Shown here one piece after another: positions 1-10,423 of a stretch of 29,243 bases of DNA; position 1 is the stretch's first letter; every line of letters starts with the position of its first letter. A model generated the notes under the pieces. That model saw nothing but the letters and a program-made list of their open reading frames with translations, was not told the DNA's origin and searched no databases. The stretch covers positions 122,766 to 152,008 of the forward strand of contig NW_003158228.1 of assembly GCF_000003605.2 (NCBI RefSeq), read 5' to 3'. Made by a program: the position numbers and the translations under genes. This DNA comes from Saccoglossus kowalevskii. Lineage: Eukaryota; Hemichordata; Enteropneusta; Harrimaniidae.

Positions 1-615
1 TCTGTCTTCCCCTCTAGTACAAGCTCTGTCTTCCCCCTCTAGTACAAGCTCTCTCTTCCCCCTCTAGTACAAGCTCTCTCTTCTCCCTCTAGTACAAGCT
101 CTCTCTTCCCACTCTAGTACAAGCTCTCTCTTCCCCCTCTAGTACAAGCTCTGTCTTCCTTCTCTAGTACAAGCTCTCATTTCCCACTCTAGTACAAGCT
201 CTCATTTCCCCCTCTAGTACAAGCTCTCTCTTCCCCCTCTAGTACAAGCTCTCTCTTCCCACTCTAGTACAAGCTCTCTCTTCCCCCTCTAGTACAAGCT
301 GTGTCTTCCTCCTCTAGTACAAGCTCTCATTTCCCACTCTAGTACAAGCTCTCATTTCCCCCTCTAGTACAAGCTCTCTCTTCCCCCTCTAGTACAAGCT
401 CTTTCTTCCCACTCTAGTACAAGCTCTCTCTTCCCCCTCTAGTACAAGCTCTGTCTTGCCCCTCTAGTACAAGCTCTCATTTCCCACTCTAGTACAAGCT
501 CTCTCTTCCCCCTCTAGTACAAGCTCTGTCTTCCCCCTCTAGTACAAGCTCTCATTTCCCACTCTAGTACAAGCTCTCATTTCCCCCTCTAGTACAAACT
601 CTCTCTTCCTCCTCT
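1..615. repeat. 25-bp satellite with 150-bp higher-order structure
   Basis: A tandem array with an exact 25-bp period. The anchor AGTACAAGCT recurs from position 16 to 591 every 25 bases without an indel, giving 24 anchors (23 exact plus AGTACAAACT at 591), and the array continues off the left edge. Each unit has a constant AGTACAAGCT half and a variable pyrimidine half. The variants are CTCTC, CTGTC or CTCAT followed by TTCCCCCTCT or TTCCCACTCT. They recur in a fixed order every six units (91-240, 241-390, from 391), so there is a 150-bp higher-order repeat, disrupted near 466-515. The array ends abruptly at about 615 in unique AT-rich DNA. The pyrimidine half is a 17-base homopyrimidine run in most CTCTC/CCCCCTCT units. 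It is not coding, because 25 is not a multiple of three and frames close. Confidence 0.97.
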
Positions 616-1749
616 AATGTGCATTGAATACTTGTTTGGTTGTTAACCATATACACTATCAGCAGATGACCTGATAGATCCAAATCAGTTCAAATTATCA
701 AGATCAATATTTCTCTAGGGTTCTATTACAATAAAGCTTTTAGCTCACATCTGGAATTTATATTACACACTGTATATTGTATGCTGTATATATTACACCT
801 CCTGGGATTTGCTAAAGTGTAAAATAGTTGTAACCATGGTGACTAATACTGCAGTATTTATCTTAGCCAAATAACTGGCTTGTTTTATCTATTTGGTGAA
901 CAAGATAACATCATCCTATGAGAATTTATGATATTTCAGATATATGCTTGCAGTAAAAATACACACAAATAATCACATTTGCTGTATTAGAAGCATGTCT
1001 CTAATAAAAAAGTACACATTGCAATCTTTGTATTTATTATGTGCTACTAATAAATAAAATATGGTATTGTATTTTGTCAACCATTAATATTTAACACAGA
1101 GTAAGCTTTTCACAGTATAACTTTAAATGTTTCAATGGTGATTAATGTGATTTTTTCAAAAGATTTGAATTTCAACTTTTCAACAATTTTCTGTCAAATC
1201 TAAAACTAACTGACAAGGGTTGGCAGAAACCTACTTCAAACTAAAAATTGAAAATACAAGTGCTTTTATAACTAAAGTTATAAGCTCAAGAATATTTTAA
1301 ATCATCTACAGATGTTACCTAATGACGACTACATCTGGTTTTCATCTTAGATCTTAGTATAATGACATCAGTACAGCTAGTACATGATTCAAATACACAT
1401 TTTGTTATGCATTCCATGACATGTGGTAGTTTCTCTTTCAGTAGTGCCTACACTTTGCATAAATTTGCATAAATTAGGTAGCAATAGTTTGAGAAAAAAG
1501 TTGATGTCAGCATTCATTACATGTATGTATGTATTTTCATGTCAAGATTACATAGCAACATTTTGTTGTTTTTTTAACTACGATGCTAATAGCCCCCTCA
1601 AAGTAATGTTAGACTTGTCTTTATAAGAGAACTGATGTATTGTGTAATCCACAATATATTCAAGGTCTATCTGTTATATCCAACTTTAGTTCCTTGCAAT
1701 GGTCATCACCACTGTAACTATAGAAAAGTTAATGCCTGAACTATTGATA
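616..1749. other. AT-rich non-coding stretch
   Basis: No gene is supported here. The sequence is AT-rich with scattered TATA-like and homopolymer runs. A 67-codon open frame at 1423-1626 (plus) has no domain-like pattern and looks like chance. Confidence 0.5.
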
Positions 1750-1767
1750 TAGCGCCCTCTTGTGGCA
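1750..1767 (-). promoter_or_regulatory. CTCF-like motif, copy 1
   Basis: The minus strand reads TGCCACAAGAGGGCGCTA. It matches the bilaterian CTCF core (CCASYAGRKGGCRS) at 13 of 14 positions. A second motif in the same orientation lies about 413 bp away at 2163-2180. Occupancy is inferred. The motif could instead be a conserved piece of a repeat. Confidence 0.4.
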
Positions 1768-1910
1768 GGTTACCAAAAACCTTAGGTGTTTACAGCGTAG
1801 TATCGTAATGGGGCTTCTAAGGTGAAGAGGCAACTTTCTATGATCAATCTCCAAATTTAGCAGGAGTCGTAATGATAGACTGAAATACTTAAAGCTTGAT
1901 GATCTTAATT

Positions 1911-2045
1911 GGGAGATCTGCATGGTATTACATGCACAGATGTGTGGTGGGATCAAAGCTGATGGCTTTTGGGAGATCTGCATGGTGTCACATGTACAGA
2001 TGTGTGGTGAGATCAAACCTGCTGGTAGCTTTTGTGAGATCTGCT
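1911..2045. repeat. 60/63-bp minisatellite, about 2.3 copies
   Basis: GGGAGATCTGCATGGT begins at 1911 and again at 1971, and a third, partial, diverged start (GTGAGATCTG) lies at 2034. The units are 60 and 63 bp, both multiples of three, so frames stay open on both strands. That explains the long overlapping open frames at 1741-2070 (minus) and 1896-2165 (plus), which I read as repeat artefacts. The block lies between two CTCF-like sites. Confidence 0.8.
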
Positions 2046-2162
2046 TGGCGTATATATCAATATATTTCATTCATTAGTAAGAGTGTTTTTTCCGCTTCTT
2101 ACAAAACTGGTTCCATGGATACTAATACTCTGAAGATTACTGTAAATCTGTATTACATTGAA

Positions 2163-2180
2163 TAGCGCCCTCTGGTGGCA
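2163..2180 (-). promoter_or_regulatory. CTCF-like motif, copy 2
   Basis: The minus strand reads TGCCACCAGAGGGCGCTA. All 14 positions of the CTCF core consensus are satisfied. It has the same orientation as the motif at 1750-1767 and lies 3' of the GPCR gene, about 0.7 kb past its stop codon. Function is inferred from motif match alone. Confidence 0.45.
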
Positions 2181-2854
2181 GTTAAATTTATTCCTCTGTT
2201 TATACATACTATTTAAAGTATAATGCCAGTAAACTAATAAAGTCTATGATAAAAATGAATAGCCTTGGGAACACTTTTAAAGCATAGCACATTTTATTAT
2301 ATCATAAATATATATTGGGAAGCAATTTACATACAGTACCAGTAACTTGTATATTTGAAAAAGAAAGTCTGAATAACATAAGGCTGAATTGAAGCAGATT
2401 TTGGCAGTAAGCTCTACTTGCAATATTTCACAGAAGCAATGTCAAACAACATAACTAACCACAACCACCTTCTATTTGACACATGTGTACAATACATATT
2501 ATTATTGATAGTGTTCGGCCATACTGAATGCCTGATTTAATTATTACATGTACATGTATTGTCATTATTTTCACCTTATGGTTGATGATCAACATTTTTT
2601 TAGTAATAGTAATGTTTTATCAATGTTAACGAATAAGTAAAATGTTATTTACAACTCCTTGCCACAAAATCTTTTTTTTTTGCGTACATGATTATTTCTG
2701 TAATGCCTTTCATGAGTTATTGTGGCCTACAGGCAATATCGAATAAGAGCGTCAGTGTTCATTTTGACTGGATGATTCATCATCGCCTTGTAAAATATCA
2801 TCAAAAACCACCCACTGATTTTTCTCTGGGTCTCTTATTGCAAAGAGTGACGAT
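2181..2854 (-). other. Probable 3' flank/3' UTR of the GPCR gene
   Basis: The minus strand downstream of the GPCR stop codon holds no further gene. A canonical AATAAA lies on the minus strand at 2293-2298, about 560 bp after the stop, and another at about 2188-2193. Either could end the transcript. An open frame at 2752-2970 (minus) overlaps the receptor tail in another frame and ends in an acidic, serine-rich stretch; see the rejected list. Confidence 0.35.
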
Positions 2855-3913
2855 TCATACTCGATCGATTGATGATGTCTCCATTTTGTGATCACGTGAT
2901 TTACATAGACATCGGCTATCAAAGAACATGGCCTTGTATCCTTCCCTGAAATTACGATTGAGGGCACCATATAGAATTGGATTCACGGAACTGTTAAGGC
3001 AGGCAACAAGTGCCGACCAAGTGTGGACGTTGTCTGGTACCTTCATCATGTAGTCAAGGAAGTTGGAAATCATATATGGTAGCCACATTAGCACAAAGAA
3101 AAGAAAGACGATGAAGCGTGTCATGTGATGATGGGTGGATCGGTACATATTGGATGACTCAAAGCTCGTACTGGCCAGGCTTTCACGTCGCTGCGTCTGT
3201 ATGGCTTTGTGGCTCATCCGTACTGTCTGGAATATCCTGTAGTAGCAGAATGCACATACACACGATGGGGTCACAAAGACAGCTAGGAATAAAAAGAGAG
3301 AGTAAGCTAAGTCCTGTACTCTAATCACTTGACAAGAGTAGATTCTTCTATCATAAGAGATACTGCTCCAACCAAAGTTTGGTGGTAGGTTTATAAGGAT
3401 GGATACAATCCACAGAACGGTGATCATCCAGTACACGTTACATCTACGATAAAGACGAGGGTAGAAATTCCTGGATGTAATGCAGTGATATCGGTTTAGA
3501 CTAATGGCCATTAAGTGTAACAGAGAGGCTACCGCCGATGTCCCAAGCAGTGTTCCCGAAATATTGCACATCAAGTGTCCAAACCGCCATTCATTGTTCA
3601 GTAATGAGTCAATACTGACAATCATAATGAAGCCGAACAAAATATCTGCTGACGACAGACTAGCGATAAATACATTTCCAACAGTTCTCAGGCGTGGCTG
3701 GGTTGCTATGGCAATAATCACTAAGGCATTTCCGAGAACCGATGTCAAGAAGATGAGGATCATGATGATAGCTTCCACGATGATAGCAGCGCTTGATCTA
3801 TCATGTGCATCACTTGAATCTCCGGTAGATGCATTTGTTATATTTGTTGCCAAAATAAAATCCAATATAACCGGATAGCTTTCATTTTTGTTTGCCATGC
3901 TTTCAATCCACAT
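2855..3913 (-). CDS. Class A (rhodopsin-like) G-protein-coupled receptor, melatonin-receptor-like/orphan type
   Basis: An uninterrupted frame of 352 residues from the first in-frame ATG (3913). A second ATG at 3898 (347 residues) has the better context, A at -3 and G at +4, and may be the true start. No ATG lies between 3913 and an in-frame TAA at 3959-3961. Numbering from 3913: three N-glycosylation sequons (N10, N24, N27); TM1 about 42-67 with GN at 61-62; TM2 with D90 in SLSSAD; C116 and C194 for the TM3-ECL2 disulfide; NRY at 140-142 in place of DRY; W168 in TM4; P216 in TM5; MWLP at 276-279, with Met for the usual Cys of CWxP; NPILY at 311-315 followed by GALNRNFREGY; C335 and C337 as possible palmitoylation sites. 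NRY and the NPxxYG..N.NFR..Y ending resemble melatonin, GPR84 and Tre1/moody-type receptors. Ligand and G protein cannot be read. It sits in the plasma membrane and no second gene is nearby. The gene looks intact and single-exon. Confidence 0.93.
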   Translation of the reverse strand: MWIESMANKNESYPVILDFILATNITNASTGDSSDAHDRSSAAIIVEAIIMILIFLTSVLGNALVIIAIATQPRLRTVGNVFIASLSSADILFGFIMIVSIDSLLNNEWRFGHLMCNISGTLLGTSAVASLLHLMAISLNRYHCITSRNFYPRLYRRCNVYWMITVLWIVSILINLPPNFGWSSISYDRRIYSCQVIRVQDLAYSLFLFLAVFVTPSCVCAFCYYRIFQTVRMSHKAIQTQRRESLASTSFESSNMYRSTHHHMTRFIVFLFFVLMWLPYMISNFLDYMMKVPDNVHTWSALVACLNSSVNPILYGALNRNFREGYKAMFFDSRCLCKSRDHKMETSSIDRV

Positions 3914-4480
3914 ATAAGGTTTCAAAACGTTAAGGCATGTATCGATGCACTCCGCTTGTTACTAATGTGGAAGAAAGCGGCGTTTCTTTGTCAGTCACGA
4001 CTCGGGCACTTACGCAGACAACTCAAATACCATGCAATTGTACATCCCTTAGGGGATTTGTCATAAATTGCAATTCGTTCCCTCAATGCATCTACAATAT
4101 ATTCTCCTCTGCTCTATGGTAACAGTCGTGGAGTAGTTTATGACCAATTTTGGCTCTGAATTGCCAGGCATATACATCCACTCAGATATCTGAAAAAAAT
4201 CATAAGAATAATTTTATATTGATATTAATATCAATAATAATACTAAGTAAAAAATACCTCTAATAATAATAATGAGATATAATTTAAATCACATTAACAT
4301 AAAATGTGGCAATCTTTTTTTGATGATGGGATTTGATAAGAATTTAAATTATTTAATAATAATTTTTAGATAATATTCTGTAGGATAAACTTTTTGTTTG
4401 TTTTAGAATTAAGTTTTATAGTTCAATGACTGGCATATTTTCAAGTTTATTAAAGCTAAAATCACTATGAAATATGAGAT
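3914..4480. other. Upstream flank of the GPCR gene with a possible 52-bp 5' UTR intron
   Basis: On the minus strand a GTAAGT donor (4008-4013) is followed by a pyrimidine-rich tract and a CATTAG acceptor ending at 3962, 52 bp in all, with a CTGAC branch-like motif inside. The in-frame TAA follows the acceptor directly, so this could only be a 5' UTR intron. The stretch from 3930 to 4130 is less AT-rich than DNA further upstream. No clear TATA box can be assigned. Confidence 0.2.
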
Positions 4481-5829
4481 GTAATCAGTCAGGGAGCCCG
4501 CTCCTCTAAAATATGAATACTTCGTTGTAAACTGAGAACAGACTTCTCAAGGTACCAAGTGAGTACTGGTCACCAAATCCGGGAGGAGAATAACGCACTG
4601 GAAAGGAGCACTTGTAGCTAAGATGTTTATTGCTCAACTGCTAGGCCTGGAGTCTAAATACTCATGAGATGTTCTATACAATGTATCAATATCATTATGC
4701 AAATAACTAAACTAATTGTCATAGTCTCAAATCATTACAATCGTACAAAAATAATATTTATAATTTCTGCTGCTGACTGTCACATAATACTGGTGCACAG
4801 CTGAAACATTTATGATCAGTAACCTGCCTTTTATGGTTGTGTTCAGGAAATTACATTTTTTAATATCATTTGTTTCTTTTATCCATTGATCACATTGAAA
4901 TTTTGTACCAGTTTCAGACTGTCTATTGTCGTAGACACACACATGCTGATCAAAGTAAATATGTACAGTGTGCATGAATCAAACCCCTAGCGCACACGTA
5001 TGGCATCAAATCGCTATTAAAGCCTGCATGTTTATGCTTTGATTACCTTATTGTTTACTCTGTATACAGAGTTATTTCTGTGATTTACCCCGGTCTTTCT
5101 TATGTTACAAGCAACTGTGAGTTTAAATGACAATGAGCAATGTGATAATTATACACCTTTCATTTTGCAATCTAGAATAACTATAAAGATTTGTTAAAAT
5201 AAAATATTGCAGAAAAGTTTAAAAATAATTAAGCAATGAAACATTTCAGAAAAAAATATTAAATATTTTGGCTGTATTTTGTATATCCATGACAGAAACT
5301 GTTATTTTGCATTAAAATTTACAACACATAGCGGCAGAATTTCATTCATCTGATGATGCATTTTAATTGGTCCATAGAGAATAGGTTGTTTTCGGTTAAT
5401 TGGAGGATTACATGACTTCAACTTTACAATCCATACTACATTCATGTGTCTATATCGAAATTCAGAAGAAAATCTACAGAAATCGATAGTGAAATGTGTA
5501 TGCAATATAGCCATAGCATAAATCACGTAAATATCATATGTGCCAGCAAGTTAAGTAACAGGTGATGCCTAAAGGTTGAGGTAATGTCAAATCAACGAAG
5601 GGGTGATTGTGAATACTGTTATAATATAATTGTACTATGGTGTGGAAATATATATTTGTTCATAATGATAATAGATGTCATTGCTATAGTACATGAATAG
5701 CTTTTTGACCTGTCAGATTGAAAATTAATTTCCTGTATATAATACCTCGATCAGATTAGATGGTCACAGGGGTAATTCTCTGGATATGGTTGCTGATCAT
5801 GCTCCAGAGAGGATACATTTAAAACCATT

Positions 5830-5843
5830 GGGGGGGGGGGGGG
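5830..5843. repeat. G14 homopolymer
   Basis: Fourteen consecutive G on the plus strand in AT-rich DNA. It is a likely length-polymorphic and error-prone site. Confidence 0.95.
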
Positions 5844-6960
5844 TGGATGGACTGATTTATAGATTTACTTCACATAAAGTAGGGTAAAAAAATAAAGTAA
5901 AGTGAAAGACCTAATTCATCTGCCACACTTTTTTTAATCCTCTTCTCCCCTCAAGACACTTTGGTACTACCCTTGTACATTAGGTTTCAGAGTATTGTTT
6001 ACTGTTTTGTCAAAACTGTCAAGGCATTAATGAAGTCATGATGCATTATGTAAAAAACAAAAACTAGAATGAACATATAACTGTTATGTTGTTTGAACAT
6101 GTCATTTGGTTGTTGGGATTTGTTCAAGCAGTAATTGGAACTTATGACTAATCTCTGAAAGGCTAGAGCAAAATAACCCAGTTGAGGTATAAGTGATTTT
6201 TATCAGCTGCACATGTTGCCTGTATTTGATCCATTTCACGCACAGAACAACATTCTATAGTTCTATTTTTAGCAAGGTCCTTCCTGTAATTGCGCAAATG
6301 CTGTTCAGAAAATTATACACAGAAAAATAGAATAAAAAGAGGATTAAGCTATCGAATAATTAGATTTATATTACGTAATATTCACCACACTGACTGCACA
6401 GTGTGATTGTCATAGAAATTAATTAATCTAATTAAACATCAGTACTCCCTGTAGATGTCTCCTGAGAAACAATGTACTCATGCGGTCACCTAGTTCGCAT
6501 GTTTTCACCCACGGTTAAGAAGGTTGCCAGGTAGTTTTTGTGTATCAGTATTTTAAGTTGACAGTTGAGTGATATCTCGTTACCTCATCACAGCCTCACT
6601 AATTGGTTCAATACTGAAGTGCTATTTATAAGCGTCAATATTCTTCAATATGGCACCCTTTAAAAAGGAAAATGTGAACAGATTTGTCTGTAAGAATGAC
6701 TCATTGCACATTAGTCTATTTCTCGTTTACTTGTTATGTCATTACCTTTATGTGGTTAGAAACTAGATTTGAATTGTACATGGAATCTACAGTGCTAAGA
6801 ACAGTCAATATTGTTCTTAGTATTTTGTAAAGTTCAGGCCATTATTATACATGTAATTGCCCCATTTTTGGGAAGCTTCTTCTGAAGTATTGTGATATTG
6901 AAAGGAATATGGGCACAACAAATGTGCATCATTACACTAATATCTAAAGACCAGAAACCA

Positions 6961-6991
6961 TTTGTTTTGGCCTAAGACAGACCAAAACAAA
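6961..6991. repeat. Inverted repeat with perfect 10-bp arms
   Basis: TTTGTTTTGG (6961-6970) and CCAAAACAAA (6982-6991) are exact reverse complements around an 11-base spacer. Outside them, GAAACCA on the left and TATGTTTCC on the right are partly complementary, so an imperfect stem could reach about 18 bp. It may be a small foldback element remnant. Confidence 0.8.
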
Positions 6992-7579
6992 AATATGTTT
7001 CCTGAGGAAAATATAGTTTTCATATGACCATTATATCTTATTTCAAGGATTTTTTTACTAATTTTGAAAAAGATTATATTCAGTAATTTTATTTTATCTT
7101 GATCAAAAGTTTTAAATATTTTGATTAAGATTTTGATTAAGAATTATTTTAAGAAGTTATTTTCTTAAAAATAAAGTTTTGTAGATAGTATAAATATACA
7201 GAAATTGATGAAAAACTTACAAATAATTTGATAAAAAATTTAACAAGGATAAGATAAAAGTGTGAAAATTAATGTGAATGAGAAACCATTATCTATAACA
7301 TTAGATATAAACATTTTACCACAATGATCTATTTGGCTACAAATAATAAAATGATAGTAGATTGTTGAGTACAGTAACGTTTGTTTTTAAGGATACACAC
7401 AATATGTAAATAAAGCTGGTATGACCACACAAAAAATTAAAATGTGTAAATATTATTCACTCAAACTTAAATTTGACAGTTGATACATCACGCACACATC
7501 ATATCACCAAATATTACTGAAGGGGCTGGATTTAAGTATGTAGTGAAAGCCATGCACATATTTTCACTGTGTAGACAAA

Positions 7580-7777
7580 ATGAATGCTAAAGTTGAACGT
7601 GACTTGGCACGAGTAAAACTGAATTGCATCCATTATGTTTTCGGTACTCACGCTTTACTTTGTCTCCTCCTATTCATTACCACTGTACTTTTTAGTCTGT
7701 TGTCCGTAGATGAAGTTGATAAGAGTACTGAAGTTAAAATTAGCCTAGTTAAGCAGGAGTGTACTCAGCAGATATAA
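7580..7777 (+). CDS. Possible single-pass membrane micropeptide (65 aa) or short exon
   Basis: ATG with A at -3, then 65 codons to TAA. Residues 1-18 are charged (NAKVERDLARVK). Residues about 20-42 form one strongly hydrophobic segment (ALLCLLLFITTVLFSLL), and residues 44-65 are acidic/basic and polar. This is the layout of a small single-pass membrane protein. A plausible acceptor (TTTTCACTGTGTAG) ends three bases before the AAATG, so it could also be the first coding exon of a longer gene. Candidate downstream donors are weak. An in-frame TGA lies upstream of that acceptor. The segment is less AT-rich than its flanks. I recognise no family; chance is a real alternative. Confidence 0.25.
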   Translation: MNAKVERDLARVKLNCIHYVFGTHALLCLLLFITTVLFSLLSVDEVDKSTEVKISLVKQECTQQI

Positions 7778-9150
7778 CACATTGTTGGTGTGTTGTAATT
7801 ATATTCATTTGACAGCCTGCAGGCATGTAGCTACCAGTCCCTGTGAGGGTGTATCCCTGCCAATGCTAATTACATGGTAAAATGGTGTACATTTCACATA
7901 TCATTGAGCCTATGAATGTGAGTGAATTGGTCTAGCAAAAACACAAACATTATTTTACTATTTGACACATGTTGAGTTTATGATATATATTTAGGAGGGG
8001 TGTATATTTTTACCTTGCATGAATCATTAAATAGAAGAAAAGATATATGGCAAGTGTCTGTCCTTATAATTGTTGTTGTCGTCCTCGTTGATTATATTGA
8101 TTGTATTCAAAAATGACATAATTTGTTAATTTTTCTAGTCAAGAAAGTCATAATTTTATAGCAATTTTCACTGGGATATTTATTACTGGGAATATTATTT
8201 ATCACTAGGGTGATATTTATGTCCTGTGAATTCAAATCTGATTTTCAAACCATGAAAAATATTTCTGGGCTAATCTGCATTGGCTTGAAAGCCCACAACC
8301 CCTGATTCTAATGCCTGGTATAGGATAGTCAATCTAAACCAATGAAACTAACCTTTAAATTTGGAGTGATTGACAATAAGAAGACAGTTCTGCCATCAAA
8401 ATATCAGTTTCTCTTATCTTATAGGCTAGGTTGTCATAGTTTTGCTATGTTATAATTGTAGTGTCAAAAACTAATATCATATGTACATTTTTTTTCAATG
8501 AGAGCAATATTAGGAAAGTTCAAGAAATGCTCTTCTCTTGATTTGTCAGCCACATGAAAATTAAGCTGTACATTTTTGTTTGCTGTGTGAAGCTAATCCC
8601 AGAGCTGTGGGTGAGAGGAATGTTTCCCAGGTTGTACGGAAGATAAAACCATGCCTTCCCAGCTGAAATAACACACACATGGGTATATTGGAAATAATTA
8701 CCTAGCTGATTGGGTGGCTGTAGAAATAAATTTAACGTCTGATACTGTTACATAACAAATCAGCCAACTAATTATGTGCTATAGTTAAATATGTGATATT
8801 GATATCGACAGTTAAATCGGTACATGGTGGTAGTGTAATATGAATAATAATGAATTGAATGCTAGTGATTGTATGTCATGTAACTTAAGTCTCTTTACTG
8901 TCCTTTAATATGTCTTAATAGCTAGTGGTTTATGGCTAACATGAAAATTTAGTAGAACTGTCTTTTAACTGATTAAATGTTGCTTGACAGCTTATGAAAT
9001 CAGCCTCTGAATTTATAATAGTTGACATATGCATGTACATGTGTATAACAGTTAAATTATTCATCATACTCATAACAAACATCATCTGCAGTGATTAATA
9101 ATTTCATTTATAAAATAATTATTGTAACTCTAACTGGATACAGGGGAGAC
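7778..9150. other. AT-rich intergenic DNA, no gene seen
   Basis: I see no supported exon, RNA gene or long repeat. Short AT-rich runs and scattered TACATGTA-type palindromes occur throughout. Confidence 0.5.
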
Positions 9151-9154
9151 TTAT

Positions 9155-9680
9155 GGATTGGGTTTTGTCAGTTTGTTCGACTTTCACATTTTCTCAGCCA
9201 AACTTGGTATATAGTTGATACATATGCTTCAGATTTTATTTCTTGATAACGTTCAAAATGGCCAATTGACAGCCACATTTGACCCCAAAAGTCTTTAAAA
9301 AAATGCATTTTATACATGTAAAGCATTATCTCAGATTCGTGCAGGCCAATTCAGTTCAAACTTAGTTAATACAATGTATCTAGCTGTTCGCATACTGAAG
9401 CACATACATTACTTTTCACGGATTTTGGGGACTGGCTGCCTTTTTATGATCACCCAAGTTTATTCAGTTATAAAGTACATTATATTATTTCACAAAGATG
9501 CATATTGATATTTTTGAAATTCCATCCAATATGGCCTACTGGAAGCCATTTTGTTTGACAACAATCAGCAACTTTTTTCATACAATTTTAGGTCCAAACA
9601 ATTGTCAACATCAATGAAAGTTGATTTGTGTCATGATCCAGTTTAAGATGGTCGCTTGGCAGCCATTTTTTTACATTCCT
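9155..9680. repeat. Degenerate tandem array, unit about 105-165 bp
   Basis: Diverged copies of a common phrase recur: AATGGCCAATTGACAGCCA near 9258, GGGGACTGGCTGCC near 9426, ATGGCCTACTGGAAGCCATT near 9531 and ATGGTCGCTTGGCAGCCATT near 9648. Companion phrases resemble CAAACTTGGTATATA (9201, 9357, 9447). The phrase AAACTTGGTA also occurs in the array at 21.8-22.8 kb, so the two may be related. The open frame at 9588-9779 (minus) is a by-product. Confidence 0.65.
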
Positions 9681-9699
9681 AACATAGATATTTAGAGAC

Positions 9700-10420
9700 T
9701 CACATCTGTTAAACTGTATGACACTCATAAAGTTTACAGTGTAGAATTGGTACATATACACTTGTCCAAAAAGGAGCATATAAATGCTGACATTTCAAAA
9801 ATCAAAACACAGTGCAGTGTACTTACTCAAAATAGTCATTGTCATCATGTGGTATTGGAACATGTTGGCTCATACCAACATCAATAAGAACTCACATACC
9901 AACATATAAAATGAGACATTGCAATGAAAGTATAAGCCTGGCATTGTCTTACTGTAATTTATAAAAAATGGTACACAATAAATACAAATAATCTTAAATT
10001 CTATTTATAAAATGATACTTTTATATTAAGTGTATTTATACCCACTAGGCATTGTGAAAAAATACGACCTACTAAACTACAATATATGAATACACTGACT
10101 GACAGTTAATTCATTGTAACTATAAGACAAATGCACTAAAACTTCTATTACCAGAGTCAGTATTATTGATACCCTCTAGGGACGGATGTACTTTACCCTA
10201 TACCGCTTAGATTCTATCAGTCAACTGTCTCATGTGGTTCAAGGCCATGGTCAAAATTTTTGTACATTAATGCAAGTCTTGATTTAAGGGTAAAATTAGC
10301 ATACAATATTTGGATTCAAATCACTATTTGGTTTTCAGACTGTGTTCATAATGAAATTGGGAAATTATTAGTGAAAGTAAGCAACTCTATGAGTATCTAT
10401 CCTTTCCCCTCCAAACTGTT
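9700..10420. other. AT-rich intergenic DNA, no gene seen
   Basis: Only a small inverted repeat is notable: ATGTTGG and CCAACAT around a 6-base loop near 9859-9880, with a further CCAACAT copy shortly after. Confidence 0.5.
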
Positions 10421-10423
10421 ACA

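Larger units (their letters stand above)
4481..7560. other. AT-rich intergenic DNA
   Basis: No gene is supported. A less AT-rich island at about 4490-4680 contains a good plus-strand splice-donor match (CAA then GTGAGT at 4559) and might be a first exon or UTR; no reading frame backs this. Short open frames at 4727-4975 and 5302-5526 (both minus) look random. A G14 tract and a long inverted repeat are listed separately. Confidence 0.45.

Noticed and set aside
1-615. 25-bp repeats as a CRISPR array
   Set aside because: There are no unique spacers; the units are contiguous and the sequence is eukaryotic.
1741-2165. Long overlapping frames on both strands
   Set aside because: Kept open by a 60/63-bp tandem repeat, whose unit is a multiple of three. 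They have no domain and no reasonable gene structure.
2752-2970. Minus-strand frame overlapping the GPCR tail, ending in an acidic, serine-rich stretch, as a frameshifted receptor C-terminus
   Set aside because: The receptor already has a normal-length tail after NPxxY with its own TGA. There is no sign of a sequencing or mutational frameshift, and the overlap explains part of the frame.
3504-3878. 124-codon plus-strand frame
   Set aside because: Antisense shadow of the GPCR coding sequence.
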